A DNA stretch of 64,000 nucleotides from Vagococcus sp. CY52-2. Lineage in GTDB: Bacteria > Bacillota > Bacilli > Lactobacillales > Vagococcaceae. The stretch spans positions 124,001 to 188,000 of the forward strand of contig NZ_CP093384.1 in the NCBI RefSeq assembly GCF_022655055.1. The letters run 5' to 3'. The notes below the pieces were generated by a model. That model worked only from the letters and a program-made list of their open reading frames with translations. It ran no database searches and was not told where the DNA came from. The position numbers were made by a program, and so were the translations under genes. Shown here one piece after another: positions 44,646-51,820 of this stretch (its first letter is position 1; every line of letters starts with the position of its first letter).

Positions 44646-44677
44646 AAAAAAGTCAAACATTGGTTTGACTTTTTTTA
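44646..44677 (+). terminator. Intrinsic terminator after the fakA-like gene
   Basis: AGTCAAAC (44651-44658) pairs with GTTTGACT (44663-44670), extended by A/T runs, loop ATTG. Confidence 0.9.
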
Positions 44678-44699
44678 CAGTTAAAAAGGAGGAGTCAAA

Positions 44700-46739
44700 G
44701 TGAAACAGTTAAGTGATAGTGTCGCGACACTTAGTGGTGTTGGCCCAAAGCGTGTGGAGACACTCAAAACATTACACATAGAAACGATTAATGATTTACT
44801 GACACATTATCCGTTTCGCTATGACGATATCCAAGAAAAAAAGTTAGAAGAAATTAGTGATCAAGAAAAAGTAGTCTTAAAAGGTATTGCCATTTCTGAT
44901 GGGGTAGTCAATTACTATGGGCATAAAAAAAGCCGTTTAGTTTTTCGAATGATGGTGGAGCAAGCTGTTATAACTGTGACGTTTTTCAATCAACCCTTTT
45001 TAAAAAATAAAATTCGTTCGTCAGAAGAAATTGCCATTTTTGGTAAATGGGATGCAAAGAGAAAGTCGTTAACAGGTCTAAAAATAATGGCGACACAGCA
45101 GCAAGAAGAAGAGTTTACTCCCATTTATAGTGTGAATAAACATATCAAACAACAAACACTGGTTCAACTGATTAAACAGGGGTTTGAAGGGTACGGTGAG
45201 TTGGTTGAAGAAAACTTACCAGATTATTTATTGGACAAATATAAGCTGATGCCTAAACAACAAGCTGTTAGAGCGATGCATTTTCCAGAATCAATTGAAG
45301 AAAATCGTTTAGCCAAAAGGCGATTAACTTTTGAAGAATTTTTCTTATTCCAATTAAAGATGATTCAATTAAAGGAGGAAGAAACAGCCAAAGAACACGG
45401 CAATCCTATTTTATATGATGTGGATGAGTTGAAACAGTTTATTAAGACATTACCGTTTGAATTAACGAATGCTCAAAAACGAGTTGTCAACGAAATTTGT
45501 GCTGACATGAGAAGTCCTTATCATATGCATCGCTTACTGCAAGGAGATGTTGGTAGCGGGAAAACGATGGTGGCAGCGCTGGCTTTATTTGCAGCCCACA
45601 CGGCATCCTATCAAGGAGCGTTGATGGTACCAACCGAAATTTTAGCAGAGCAACATATGGAAAGTCTAAGTGAATTGTTTGAAAATACGCCAGTTAGAGT
45701 ATCATTATTAACAGGTTCGACAAAGACCAAAGCACGTCGACAAATATTAGCTGAACTAGCAGAAGGTGAAATTGATATTTTAGTTGGGACACATGCCTTA
45801 ATCCAAGAAGAAGTTCAATTCAAAAATTTAGGTCTTGTCATCACAGATGAGCAACATCGTTTTGGTGTAAATCAGCGAAAAATATTACGAGAAAAAGGCA
45901 ATCATCCAGATGTGTTGTTTATGACAGCGACACCAATACCTAGAACGTTGGCCATCACAGCTTATGGCGAAATGGATGTGTCGATTATTGATGAGTTACC
46001 AGCCGGACGAAAACCCATTGAAACACGTTGGGCCTTGCCGAAACAATTGGATAGTATTTTAGCAACTATGCGTGAGTTACTAAGACAAGGGCAACAAGCG
46101 TATGTGATTTGTCCGTTGATTGAAGAGTCAGAGATGCTAGATGTAAAAAATGCAACGGAAATTTACGAACACTTATCTACCTTTTTCTCTCCGACGTATC
46201 ATGTTGATTTATTACATGGCAAGATGAAGGCTGATGAAAAAGACACCATCATGCAAAAGTTCAAAGACAATGACACACAAGTATTGGTTTCAACAACTGT
46301 TATTGAGGTTGGAGTAAATGTCCCAAATGCCACGATGATGGTTATTATTGATGCTGATCGTTTTGGTTTAGCCCAGCTTCATCAGTTACGTGGACGTGTT
46401 GGACGTGGGAAAAAAGCGTCTTATTGTGTGTTGATAGCTAATCCAAAGAGTGAGCAAGGTAAAGAGCGAATGAAAATCATGACTGAAACGACAGATGGTT
46501 TTGTATTGAGTCAAAAAGATTTGGAAATGCGAGGTCCTGGAGACTTTTTCGGCGCCAAACAATCTGGTTTGCCTGAATTTAAAGTGGGGGATATGGTAGC
46601 TGATTTTATTATGTTAGAAACAGCAAGAGAAGAAGCCATCAGTCTTTGGAAAACGCCTGATTGGGTACAGGATAAATCGTTTGTACCATTAGCTAAGAGT
46701 ATCAAGAGCACAACATATCAATTAAATCATTTAGATTAA
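44700..46739 (+). CDS. recG: RecG: ATP-dependent DNA helicase
   Basis: 679 residues, standard. An N-terminal wedge/OB domain that holds forked DNA is followed by helicase motifs GDVGSGKTMVAAL, TDEQHRFG, MTATPIPRTL and LRGRVGRG, and a C-terminal RecG anchor. RecG reverses stalled forks and remodels recombination intermediates. Start GTG 44700 after AAAAGGAGGAG. Its GGAGGAGT (44688-44695) is complementary to the loop of the small RNA family described at 6203. The unit continues into plsX, though plsX also has its own promoter. Confidence 0.97.
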   Translation: MKQLSDSVATLSGVGPKRVETLKTLHIETINDLLTHYPFRYDDIQEKKLEEISDQEKVVLKGIAISDGVVNYYGHKKSRLVFRMMVEQAVITVTFFNQPFLKNKIRSSEEIAIFGKWDAKRKSLTGLKIMATQQQEEEFTPIYSVNKHIKQQTLVQLIKQGFEGYGELVEENLPDYLLDKYKLMPKQQAVRAMHFPESIEENRLAKRRLTFEEFFLFQLKMIQLKEEETAKEHGNPILYDVDELKQFIKTLPFELTNAQKRVVNEICADMRSPYHMHRLLQGDVGSGKTMVAALALFAAHTASYQGALMVPTEILAEQHMESLSELFENTPVRVSLLTGSTKTKARRQILAELAEGEIDILVGTHALIQEEVQFKNLGLVITDEQHRFGVNQRKILREKGNHPDVLFMTATPIPRTLAITAYGEMDVSIIDELPAGRKPIETRWALPKQLDSILATMRELLRQGQQAYVICPLIEESEMLDVKNATEIYEHLSTFFSPTYHVDLLHGKMKADEKDTIMQKFKDNDTQVLVSTTVIEVGVNVPNATMMVIIDADRFGLAQLHQLRGRVGRGKKASYCVLIANPKSEQGKERMKIMTETTDGFVLSQKDLEMRGPGDFFGAKQSGLPEFKVGDMVADFIMLETAREEAISLWKTPDWVQDKSFVPLAKSIKSTTYQLNHLD

Positions 46740-46741
46740 CA

Positions 46742-46750
46742 TGATATAAT
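46742..46750 (+). promoter_or_regulatory. Extended -10 promoter of plsX
   Basis: TGATATAAT combines a TGN extension with a perfect TATAAT (46745-46750), just after the recG stop. A start near 46757 leaves a short leader with GAGGAAA before the plsX ATG. Confidence 0.6.
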
Positions 46751-46784
46751 GAATGTAAATTGTAAAAAAGTGAGGAAATCAATC

Positions 46785-47789
46785 ATGAAAATAGCGGTAG
46801 ATGCTATGGGTGGAGACAACGCGCCAAAAGCAATTGTTGAAGGTGTGATGTTAGCCAAAAAAGATTTTCCAGATATTGAATTTTTATTATTTGGAAAAGA
46901 ATCAGCCATTAAAGAATATGTGACAGACGATAAAAATATTACGATTATTCACACAGATGAAAAAATAGAAAGTGATGATGAGCCAGTTAGAGCGATTCGA
47001 CGAAAAAAACAAGCATCAATGGTTTTAGCAGCTCAAGCTGTTAAAGAAAAACAAGCAGACGCGTTGTTTTCTGCAGGTAATACAGGTGCTCTTTTAGCAG
47101 CTGGGCTATTTATTGTGGGACGTATCAAACAAGTGGAGCGACCAGGCTTGATGACAACGATGCCAGTTTTTACAGGTGAAAAAGGGGCTGGATTTGATTT
47201 TATTGATATGGGAGCAAATGCTGATAATAAGCCAGAACATTTGTTAACGTATGGTATTTTAGCGTCTTATTATGCCAGTCAAGTTCGTGCCGTGAAAAAT
47301 CCTCGTGTCGGTCTTTTAAACAATGGGACGGAAGATACTAAAGGAAGCGAGCTAACGAAAAAAGCATTTGAATTATTAAAAGAAGAACCAAGTTTAAATT
47401 TTGTCGGAAATGTTGAAGCAAGAGATTTATTTAATGGTGTCGCAGATGTGGTTGTGACAGATGGGTTTACTGGAAATGCCGTGTTAAAATCCATTGAAGG
47501 AACAGCTCAAGCTATTATGAGTAATTTAAAATCATCAATTTTAGATAGTGGATTAAAAGGCAAAATGGGCGCATTGCTATTAAAAGATAGCTTAAAAGAA
47601 TTAAAACAAAAAATGGACTACTCAAATCATGGCGGAGCTGTCTTGTTTGGTGTCAAAGCACCTGTTGTTAAAACACATGGCTCAACAGGACCAGATGCGG
47701 TGAGACACACAATTAGACAAATCCATACGATGCTTGAAAAAGATGTAGTAAATAATTTAGTTGCTTATTTTGATGAGCATCAAGCATAG
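46785..47789 (+). CDS. plsX: PlsX: phosphate acyltransferase
   Basis: 334 residues from ATG 46785, after GTGAGGAAA. In-frame codons upstream of it are discounted. PlsX exchanges the acyl chain between ACP and phosphate, producing acyl-phosphate for PlsY. Motifs: [41 protein letters not shown] and [10 protein letters not shown]. The neighbouring acpP supplies the carrier, and FakA upstream supplies acyl-phosphate from outside fatty acids. The order recG-plsX-acpP is conserved in Firmicutes. Confidence 0.97.
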   Translation: MKIAVDAMGGDNAPKAIVEGVMLAKKDFPDIEFLLFGKESAIKEYVTDDKNITIIHTDEKIESDDEPVRAIRRKKQASMVLAAQAVKEKQADALFSAGNTGALLAAGLFIVGRIKQVERPGLMTTMPVFTGEKGAGFDFIDMGANADNKPEHLLTYGILASYYASQVRAVKNPRVGLLNNGTEDTKGSELTKKAFELLKEEPSLNFVGNVEARDLFNGVADVVVTDGFTGNAVLKSIEGTAQAIMSNLKSSILDSGLKGKMGALLLKDSLKELKQKMDYSNHGGAVLFGVKAPVVKTHGSTGPDAVRHTIRQIHTMLEKDVVNNLVAYFDEHQA

Positions 47790-47855
47790 ACAAAAAAAGC
47801 ATTTACAAGTAAAATACTAAGTAGAGTGAGTGGCTTAATAAAAGGAGGAACTTAC

Positions 47856-48095
47856 ATGTCTAGAGATGACGTATTTGGTAAAATCCAAACAATTATCGTT
47901 GAGCACTTTGAAGTAGATGAAGATAAAGTGACTGAAACAACAAATATCAAAGAAGATTTAGATGCAGATTCAATTAGCATTATGGAATTTGTTTTAGAAT
48001 TAGAAGATGTCTTTGATGCAGAAATTTCTGATGAAGATGCAGAAAAAATTGAAACAGTTGGCGCAGCAGTTGATTATATCGTTGCAAACCAATAA
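47856..48095 (+). CDS. acpP: Acyl carrier protein
   Basis: 79 residues, acidic and helical. The phosphopantetheine serine is S39 in DLDADSISIMEF. The canonical motif is DSL; here it is DSI. ATG 47856 follows AAAGGAGGAAC. It is linked to plsX. A second ACP within a fab cluster is common in enterococci; only this one is in the window. It ends at a terminator. Confidence 0.95.
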   Translation: MSRDDVFGKIQTIIVEHFEVDEDKVTETTNIKEDLDADSISIMEFVLELEDVFDAEISDEDAEKIETVGAAVDYIVANQ

Positions 48096-48100
48096 TAAGT

Positions 48101-48131
48101 AGGGTATCACATAAAGTGGTACTCTTTTTTA
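48101..48131 (+). terminator. Intrinsic terminator after acpP
   Basis: AGGGTATCAC (48101-48110) pairs with GTGGTACTCT (48116-48125, with G-U pairs), followed by Ts. Confidence 0.85.
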
Positions 48132-48142
48132 TTGCCATAAAA

Positions 48143-48243
48143 TAAAAAACTACCAGTCATATGACTGGTAGAAAAAAGGAGTTGTTTTATTTACTTTGGG
48201 GGAGTAAATAAAGTAAAAAAATGTAGGGTTGTTTGTTACTACA
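48143..48243 (-). ncRNA. Candidate small RNA, copy B
   Basis: Read on the minus strand it has the same plan as copy A. A -10 TATTAT (48250-48255 complement) precedes an unpaired ACAACCCTAC. A hairpin follows (arms 48186-48195 and 48203-48212 in window coordinates) with loop CCCCCAA, then single-stranded CAACTCCTTTTTTC. The terminator is a 22-base perfect palindrome (48150-48171) with six Ts. The terminator stem shares no sequence with copies A and C, but the hairpin and anti-SD segments are kept. The CAT next to the hairpin in copies A and C is changed here. No convincing -35 is seen. Confidence 0.65.
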
Positions 48244-48313
48244 TAAAGAATAATAAATCTTAGCTATGAAATAAATATGAAGACATGTGTGCAATTATTT
48301 GAATAAAATTCGA

Positions 48314-48577
48314 TTAATTATCGGCTAAATACGCTTCTTTTTTAAGACGTGTTAATTGTTTAAAGGCATATTCTTTTTTCATGGCTTCACTTTTTGTTTC
48401 AAATACTTCATGGTGAATCATTTTTGCCGGTCGTCTTTTTTTTAGTCTAGTATATTTTGACCCCTTACCAGAGTTATGCTCATCTAGTCGTCTTTCTAAG
48501 TTTGTGGTATAACCAGCATAAAAAGTATTGTCAGCACATAATAATACGTAAAAATAGTGATGTTTAGCTTGTGCCAT
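48314..48577 (-). CDS. GIY-YIG domain protein (UPF0213/YhbQ type)
   Basis: 87 residues from the ATG at 48577, after AAGGGG. In-frame codons further upstream fall within the methyltransferase gene. The GIY-YIG nuclease core is visible: HYFYVLLCADNTFYAGYT, then NLERRLDEHNSGKGSKYTR with the catalytic Arg. Stand-alone proteins of this type are small nucleases of unclear duty, possibly in DNA repair. The start overlaps the end of the methyltransferase by 14 bases, and this pair is conserved in Firmicutes (yabB-yazA). Confidence 0.9.
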   Translation of the reverse strand: MAQAKHHYFYVLLCADNTFYAGYTTNLERRLDEHNSGKGSKYTRLKKRRPAKMIHHEVFETKSEAMKKEYAFKQLTRLKKEAYLADN

Positions 48578-49310
48578 GAAGCATCCCCTTAATCTCTGGT
48601 AAATACTCATTATCCTCACCATAAACATAAAGAGGGGGAAGAATTCTTAATCCATCTGTTTTCCCATCTTTAATTCCTTCAATAAGTAATGTATTGGCTT
48701 CTTTATTCGTTTTGGGGTAGACAAATTGGATTCGTTTTGGGGCAATACGATTTTTTTCCATACTATGTAAAATATCAATCAGTCGATCCGGTCTGTGTAC
48801 CATCGCAATTTTCCCATTCATTTTTAATAGCTTAGAGGCTTGTTGAAACACATCATCAATTCCTAAATGAATTTCATGACGCGCAATGGCTAAATAAGGA
48901 TTAGGATTTTTTTTACTATTGGGTGCTTCTTTAAAGTAAGGTGGGTTACACGTGATAAAATCTACTGAATCGGGTTTGATAAATTGCGCGATGTTTTTAA
49001 TATCAGCATGAATCATGGTCATAGAGTCGTTAAACTGGTTTAATTCGATACTGCGTTTCGCCATATCATAGAGCTTTTCTTGTAGTTCAACGCCAGTAAT
49101 CGTTGCGTGTGTTCTAGGGCGCATAAATAGGCCGATAGCACCATTTCCAGCGCAAAAGTCGACGATAGTCCCTCTTTTAGGAATCGAGGCAAAATAGGCC
49201 AATAAAACGGCATCTAAAGAAAATGAAAACACCTCTGAACTTTGAATGATTTGTATATTCTGGGACAACAGCTGATCGATGCGTTCCCCTGGAAAAAGTT
49301 TGGTAGTCAA
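48564..49310 (-). CDS. tRNA1(Val) A37 N6-methyltransferase-like protein (YabB/TrmN6)
   Basis: 248 residues if begun at TTG 49310. A SAM-dependent methyltransferase: VDFCAGNGAIGLF binds SAM, and ITCNPPYF is the NPPY motif of N6-adenine methylation. VFSFSLDAVLLA near the start is typical of TrmN6/YabB, which modifies A37 of tRNA-Val in E. coli. Start choice: AAAGGA at 49321-49326 suits TTG 49310. An in-frame ATG at 49334 sits almost on the expected transcription start (a TATAAT complement at 49341-49346) and would be leaderless. It overlaps the GIY-YIG gene. Confidence 0.88.
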   Translation of the reverse strand: MTTKLFPGERIDQLLSQNIQIIQSSEVFSFSLDAVLLAYFASIPKRGTIVDFCAGNGAIGLFMRPRTHATITGVELQEKLYDMAKRSIELNQFNDSMTMIHADIKNIAQFIKPDSVDFITCNPPYFKEAPNSKKNPNPYLAIARHEIHLGIDDVFQQASKLLKMNGKIAMVHRPDRLIDILHSMEKNRIAPKRIQFVYPKTNKEANTLLIEGIKDGKTDGLRILPPLYVYGEDNEYLPEIKGMLHGTS

Positions 49311-49378
49311 TAAAGTCACATCCTTTGATATCATTTGTATATTATATCAAAGATACCTCGAAATAGAATAAGAAAAAC

Positions 49379-49407
49379 TTGCAAGTTTTGATAGAATTCG
49401 GCATACT
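49379..49407 (+). promoter_or_regulatory. Promoter of plsC
   Basis: TTGCAA (49379-49384), 17 bases, then CATACT (49402-49407), about 32 bases before the chosen ATG. Confidence 0.65.
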
Positions 49408-49438
49408 AATAGGGAATTTAATGTAAAGGATGAAAAAA

Positions 49439-50077
49439 ATGTATCGAGTACTTTTAGCGGTTGTTCGATTTTTAACGTTTGTTATTAATACTAACTCAAG
49501 ATTTGTTGGTAAAGACAATCTACCAAAAGATAAAAATTATGTCCTAGTCAGCCCACATAGAACATGGTTTGAACCATTGTACTTTGCTATGGGAGCTTGG
49601 CCGAAAAAATTTGCTTTTATGGCAAAAAAAGAATTATTTAAAAATCCGATCTTATCTTATATCTTGAAAAAATGTCATGCTTTTCCTGTGGATCGTGATA
49701 ATCCTGGCCCTAGTGTGATTAAAACACCAGTTAAAACATTGAAAAACACTGATTTAAGCGTCATGGTCTTTCCTAGTGGCAGTCGTTACTCTGAAGAACT
49801 AAAAGGTGGTGCGGCACTTATCGCAAAAATGGGGAAAGTTGATATTATTCCAGCTGTGTACCAAGGACCATTGACATTCGGTGGATTGTTTACAAAACGT
49901 CGTGTGACAGTTGCGTATGGAACGCCAATTGATATCTCAGATATTAAAAAAATGGACAAAGATGGCATTGCAGAAGTGGAAAGACGTATGCAAGAAGCAT
50001 TTAATCAATTAGATTATCAAGTCAATCCAGATTTCGTTTATGTGCCACCAGTTAAAAAAGAAAAAATAGACTCTTAG
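49439..50077 (+). CDS. plsC: PlsC-like lysophospholipid acyltransferase
   Basis: 212 residues from ATG 49439, which has AAAGGA at eight bases. The ATG at 49430 overlaps that site and cannot use it. The family adds the second acyl chain to lysophosphatidate at the membrane. Motif I reads SPHRTWFEP, so the usual H-x4-D is H-x4-E. Motif III reads VFPSGSRYS, where FPEGTRS is standard. FPSGSR is seen in a Firmicutes subfamily, but the Asp-to-Glu change is notable. A hydrophobic N-terminus (VLLAVVRFLTFVI) would attach to the membrane. It is monocistronic, and a terminator overlaps the stop. Confidence 0.85.
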   Translation: MYRVLLAVVRFLTFVINTNSRFVGKDNLPKDKNYVLVSPHRTWFEPLYFAMGAWPKKFAFMAKKELFKNPILSYILKKCHAFPVDRDNPGPSVIKTPVKTLKNTDLSVMVFPSGSRYSEELKGGAALIAKMGKVDIIPAVYQGPLTFGGLFTKRRVTVAYGTPIDISDIKKMDKDGIAEVERRMQEAFNQLDYQVNPDFVYVPPVKKEKIDS

Positions 50078-50106
50078 AAATTATTCTAAGGGTTTTTATT
50101 TTTTAT
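50071..50106 (+). terminator. Intrinsic terminator overlapping the plsC stop
   Basis: CTCTTAGAA (50071-50079) pairs with TTCTAAGGG (50084-50092), followed by a T-rich run. Confidence 0.85.
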
Positions 50107-50286
50107 TGTTGACATGTAGTTAATACAACATCACGTTTGATGGGCATATTTAAATTTTAAATGAATAAAAATGAGAGGTCGTGTTCTTAACTAATAGGTT
50201 ATTATTTGTAAGGTCATAGTAGTTTTGTTCAAAAATCTGTATATAAAGAAGTTAACAGAAATACTAAAATAAGACTAATATGATCG
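50107..50286. other. Intergenic stretch, no feature seen
   Basis: 180 AT-rich bases. A TTGACA at 50109-50114 has no matching -10. I see no open frame with a ribosome binding site and no stable hairpin. Confidence 0.5.
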
Positions 50287-50386
50287 TAAAAAATAAAAAA
50301 CTCTCACCATAAAATGATGAGAGAAGGAAGGAAAAAATAAAAAATTTATTTAGCTATTTATTTCTTTTTGGGGGAAAAGAAATAAC
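50287..50386 (-). ncRNA. Candidate small RNA, divergent copy D
   Basis: On the minus strand this shows the layout of copies A-C with different sequence. It has a perfect 11-bp hairpin (arms 50358-50368 and 50375-50385) with loop CCCCCA, an AT-rich linker containing CCTTCCTT, then a terminator (arms 50301-50310 and 50314-50323, one mismatch) with six Ts. The stem and linker sequences differ from A-C, so either it is a distant relative with compensated changes or it arose independently. A tRNA-like segment lies directly upstream (50387-50476), and the two may be one transcript. Confidence 0.45.
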
Positions 50387-50476
50387 GTGGATGGTAGGAT
50401 TCGAACCTACACCTCAAAGGATAAAGAATGAACTGTCTGTTAAATCTCAATGAGTCAAAACACCTCGTTCACCCAC
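50387..50476 (-). other. tRNA-like segment, probably not a functional tRNA
   Basis: The minus strand opens with GTGGGTG and closes with CATCCAC, a 7-bp acceptor-type stem. Before the closing half stands a perfect T-arm, GTAGG-TTCGAAT-CCTAC. The 90-base length would fit a class II tRNA. No D-arm with the conserved GG loop and no anticodon arm can be formed, and no CCA follows. It may be a decayed tRNA or tRNA mimic. It leads directly into copy D. Confidence 0.4.
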
Positions 50477-50619
50477 AACATAATTAAGTTGTATCAATTA
50501 ACTATAAACATAGTTTAGCGTGAACCCCTTAAATTTAGCTTAAAAAAGTCTATAGAATTTATGAAATGTGAGAAAAAGTTTTCGTAAAAAAAGTAAGTAG
50601 GTCAAGATAAGGAATCCAT

Positions 50620-50648
50620 TAAACAATCTGATTAAAGTTTGTTATAAT
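50620..50648 (+). promoter_or_regulatory. Promoter of the sbcDC operon
   Basis: A perfect -10 TATAAT (50643-50648) with a weak -35 TAAACA (50620-50625) at 17 bases. GGAGG and the sbcD ATG follow 30 bases later. Confidence 0.65.
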
Positions 50649-50676
50649 GGAGAGAAGACCTTTTTGGAGGAATACG

Positions 50677-51810
50677 ATGAAATTTTTACAGACAGCTGAT
50701 TGGCATATAGGACGTAAATTAAATGGATTCAGTCTACTAGAAGAACAACGAGATGCATTTGATAAAATGCTACAGGTTGCGACAGAACAAGATGTCGATG
50801 CAATTGTTGTCGCAGGAGATTTATACGATCGCTCGATGCCGTCTGTTGAGGCAGTTGAGTTGTTAAATACGATGATGATTGAGATGAATCTGGTGCATCA
50901 ATTTCCTGTCTTAGCCATTTCAGGCAATCATGACAGTGCGACAAGATTATCAACAGGATCTCCTTGGCTGGAAAAAGAGCAATTCTATTTATACACACAG
51001 TTGGAACAATTTTTCTCTCCTGTTGTGGTAGGTGATACACAGTTCTTTTTACTGCCTTACATTGAGCCGGTTCATGCAAGATTGTATTTTAATGACGATA
51101 CACTAGTGACTATTCCACTTGTTATGGAACGTCTTATGACAGAAGCAAAATCATTATTTCTACCAGATAAATACCATGTGTTAGTTAGCCACTTTTTTGT
51201 GACTGGCGCGTGTAAAAGTGAATCTGAGACACCGCTTGAAGTTGGAGGGCTTTCTAGTGTACCAGCTGATATGTTTGAGCTGTTTGACTATGTGGCATTA
51301 GGGCATTTGCATGATAAAAATGCATTAAGCAATCAAGCGTTGATTAAATACAGTGGGTCATTACTGAAATACTCATTATCTGAGAGAAATCAGGATAAAG
51401 GTGTCCGTGTAGTGACTCTAAAAGATGACGGCGTAGACAGTCAGTTTATTCCAATAGCCCCTTTACGAGATGTGGCCCTTTTACGTGGCGAATTTTCAGA
51501 ATTAACAGATTATGAGTTCTATCAAGACGTAAATCGTGAAAATTATATTGCAGTTGAGTTAACTGATAAAACGAGTGTGCCAAATGCTTTATCAGAACTT
51601 AGACAAATTTATCCACGAATGATTAGTTTAGAACGTATCAGCGAACAAAAAGATATCACGGATGAGCGCTATGACGATATCGAGATAAAAAAAGTCTCCC
51701 CAAAAGAAGTCATTGCAAACTACTTTGAAGACGTGACCGATGAATCTCTAACCACAAAGCAACATGAATGGTTAGAAGAAGTATTGATTGATGTAGAGAA
51801 AGAAAAATAG
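50677..51810 (+). CDS. sbcD: SbcD: exonuclease subunit
   Basis: 377 residues from ATG 50677, chosen for TTGGAGG. An ATG 30 bases upstream overlaps the -10 box. Mre11-type motifs: TADWHIGRKL (D8, H10), GDLYDR, GNHDS and GHLHD coordinate two Mn ions. With SbcC it forms a nuclease that opens hairpins and trims blocked DNA ends. The stop is 10 bases before sbcC. It is paralogous in its nuclease domain to YhaO at 15829. Confidence 0.96.
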   Translation: MKFLQTADWHIGRKLNGFSLLEEQRDAFDKMLQVATEQDVDAIVVAGDLYDRSMPSVEAVELLNTMMIEMNLVHQFPVLAISGNHDSATRLSTGSPWLEKEQFYLYTQLEQFFSPVVVGDTQFFLLPYIEPVHARLYFNDDTLVTIPLVMERLMTEAKSLFLPDKYHVLVSHFFVTGACKSESETPLEVGGLSSVPADMFELFDYVALGHLHDKNALSNQALIKYSGSLLKYSLSERNQDKGVRVVTLKDDGVDSQFIPIAPLRDVALLRGEFSELTDYEFYQDVNRENYIAVELTDKTSVPNALSELRQIYPRMISLERISEQKDITDERYDDIEIKKVSPKEVIANYFEDVTDESLTTKQHEWLEEVLIDVEKEK

Positions 51811-51820
51811 GAGGGAAATC

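Noticed and set aside
50387-50476. Functional tRNA gene
   Set aside because: Acceptor and T arms form, but there is no D-arm with GG loop, no anticodon stem and no following CCA.
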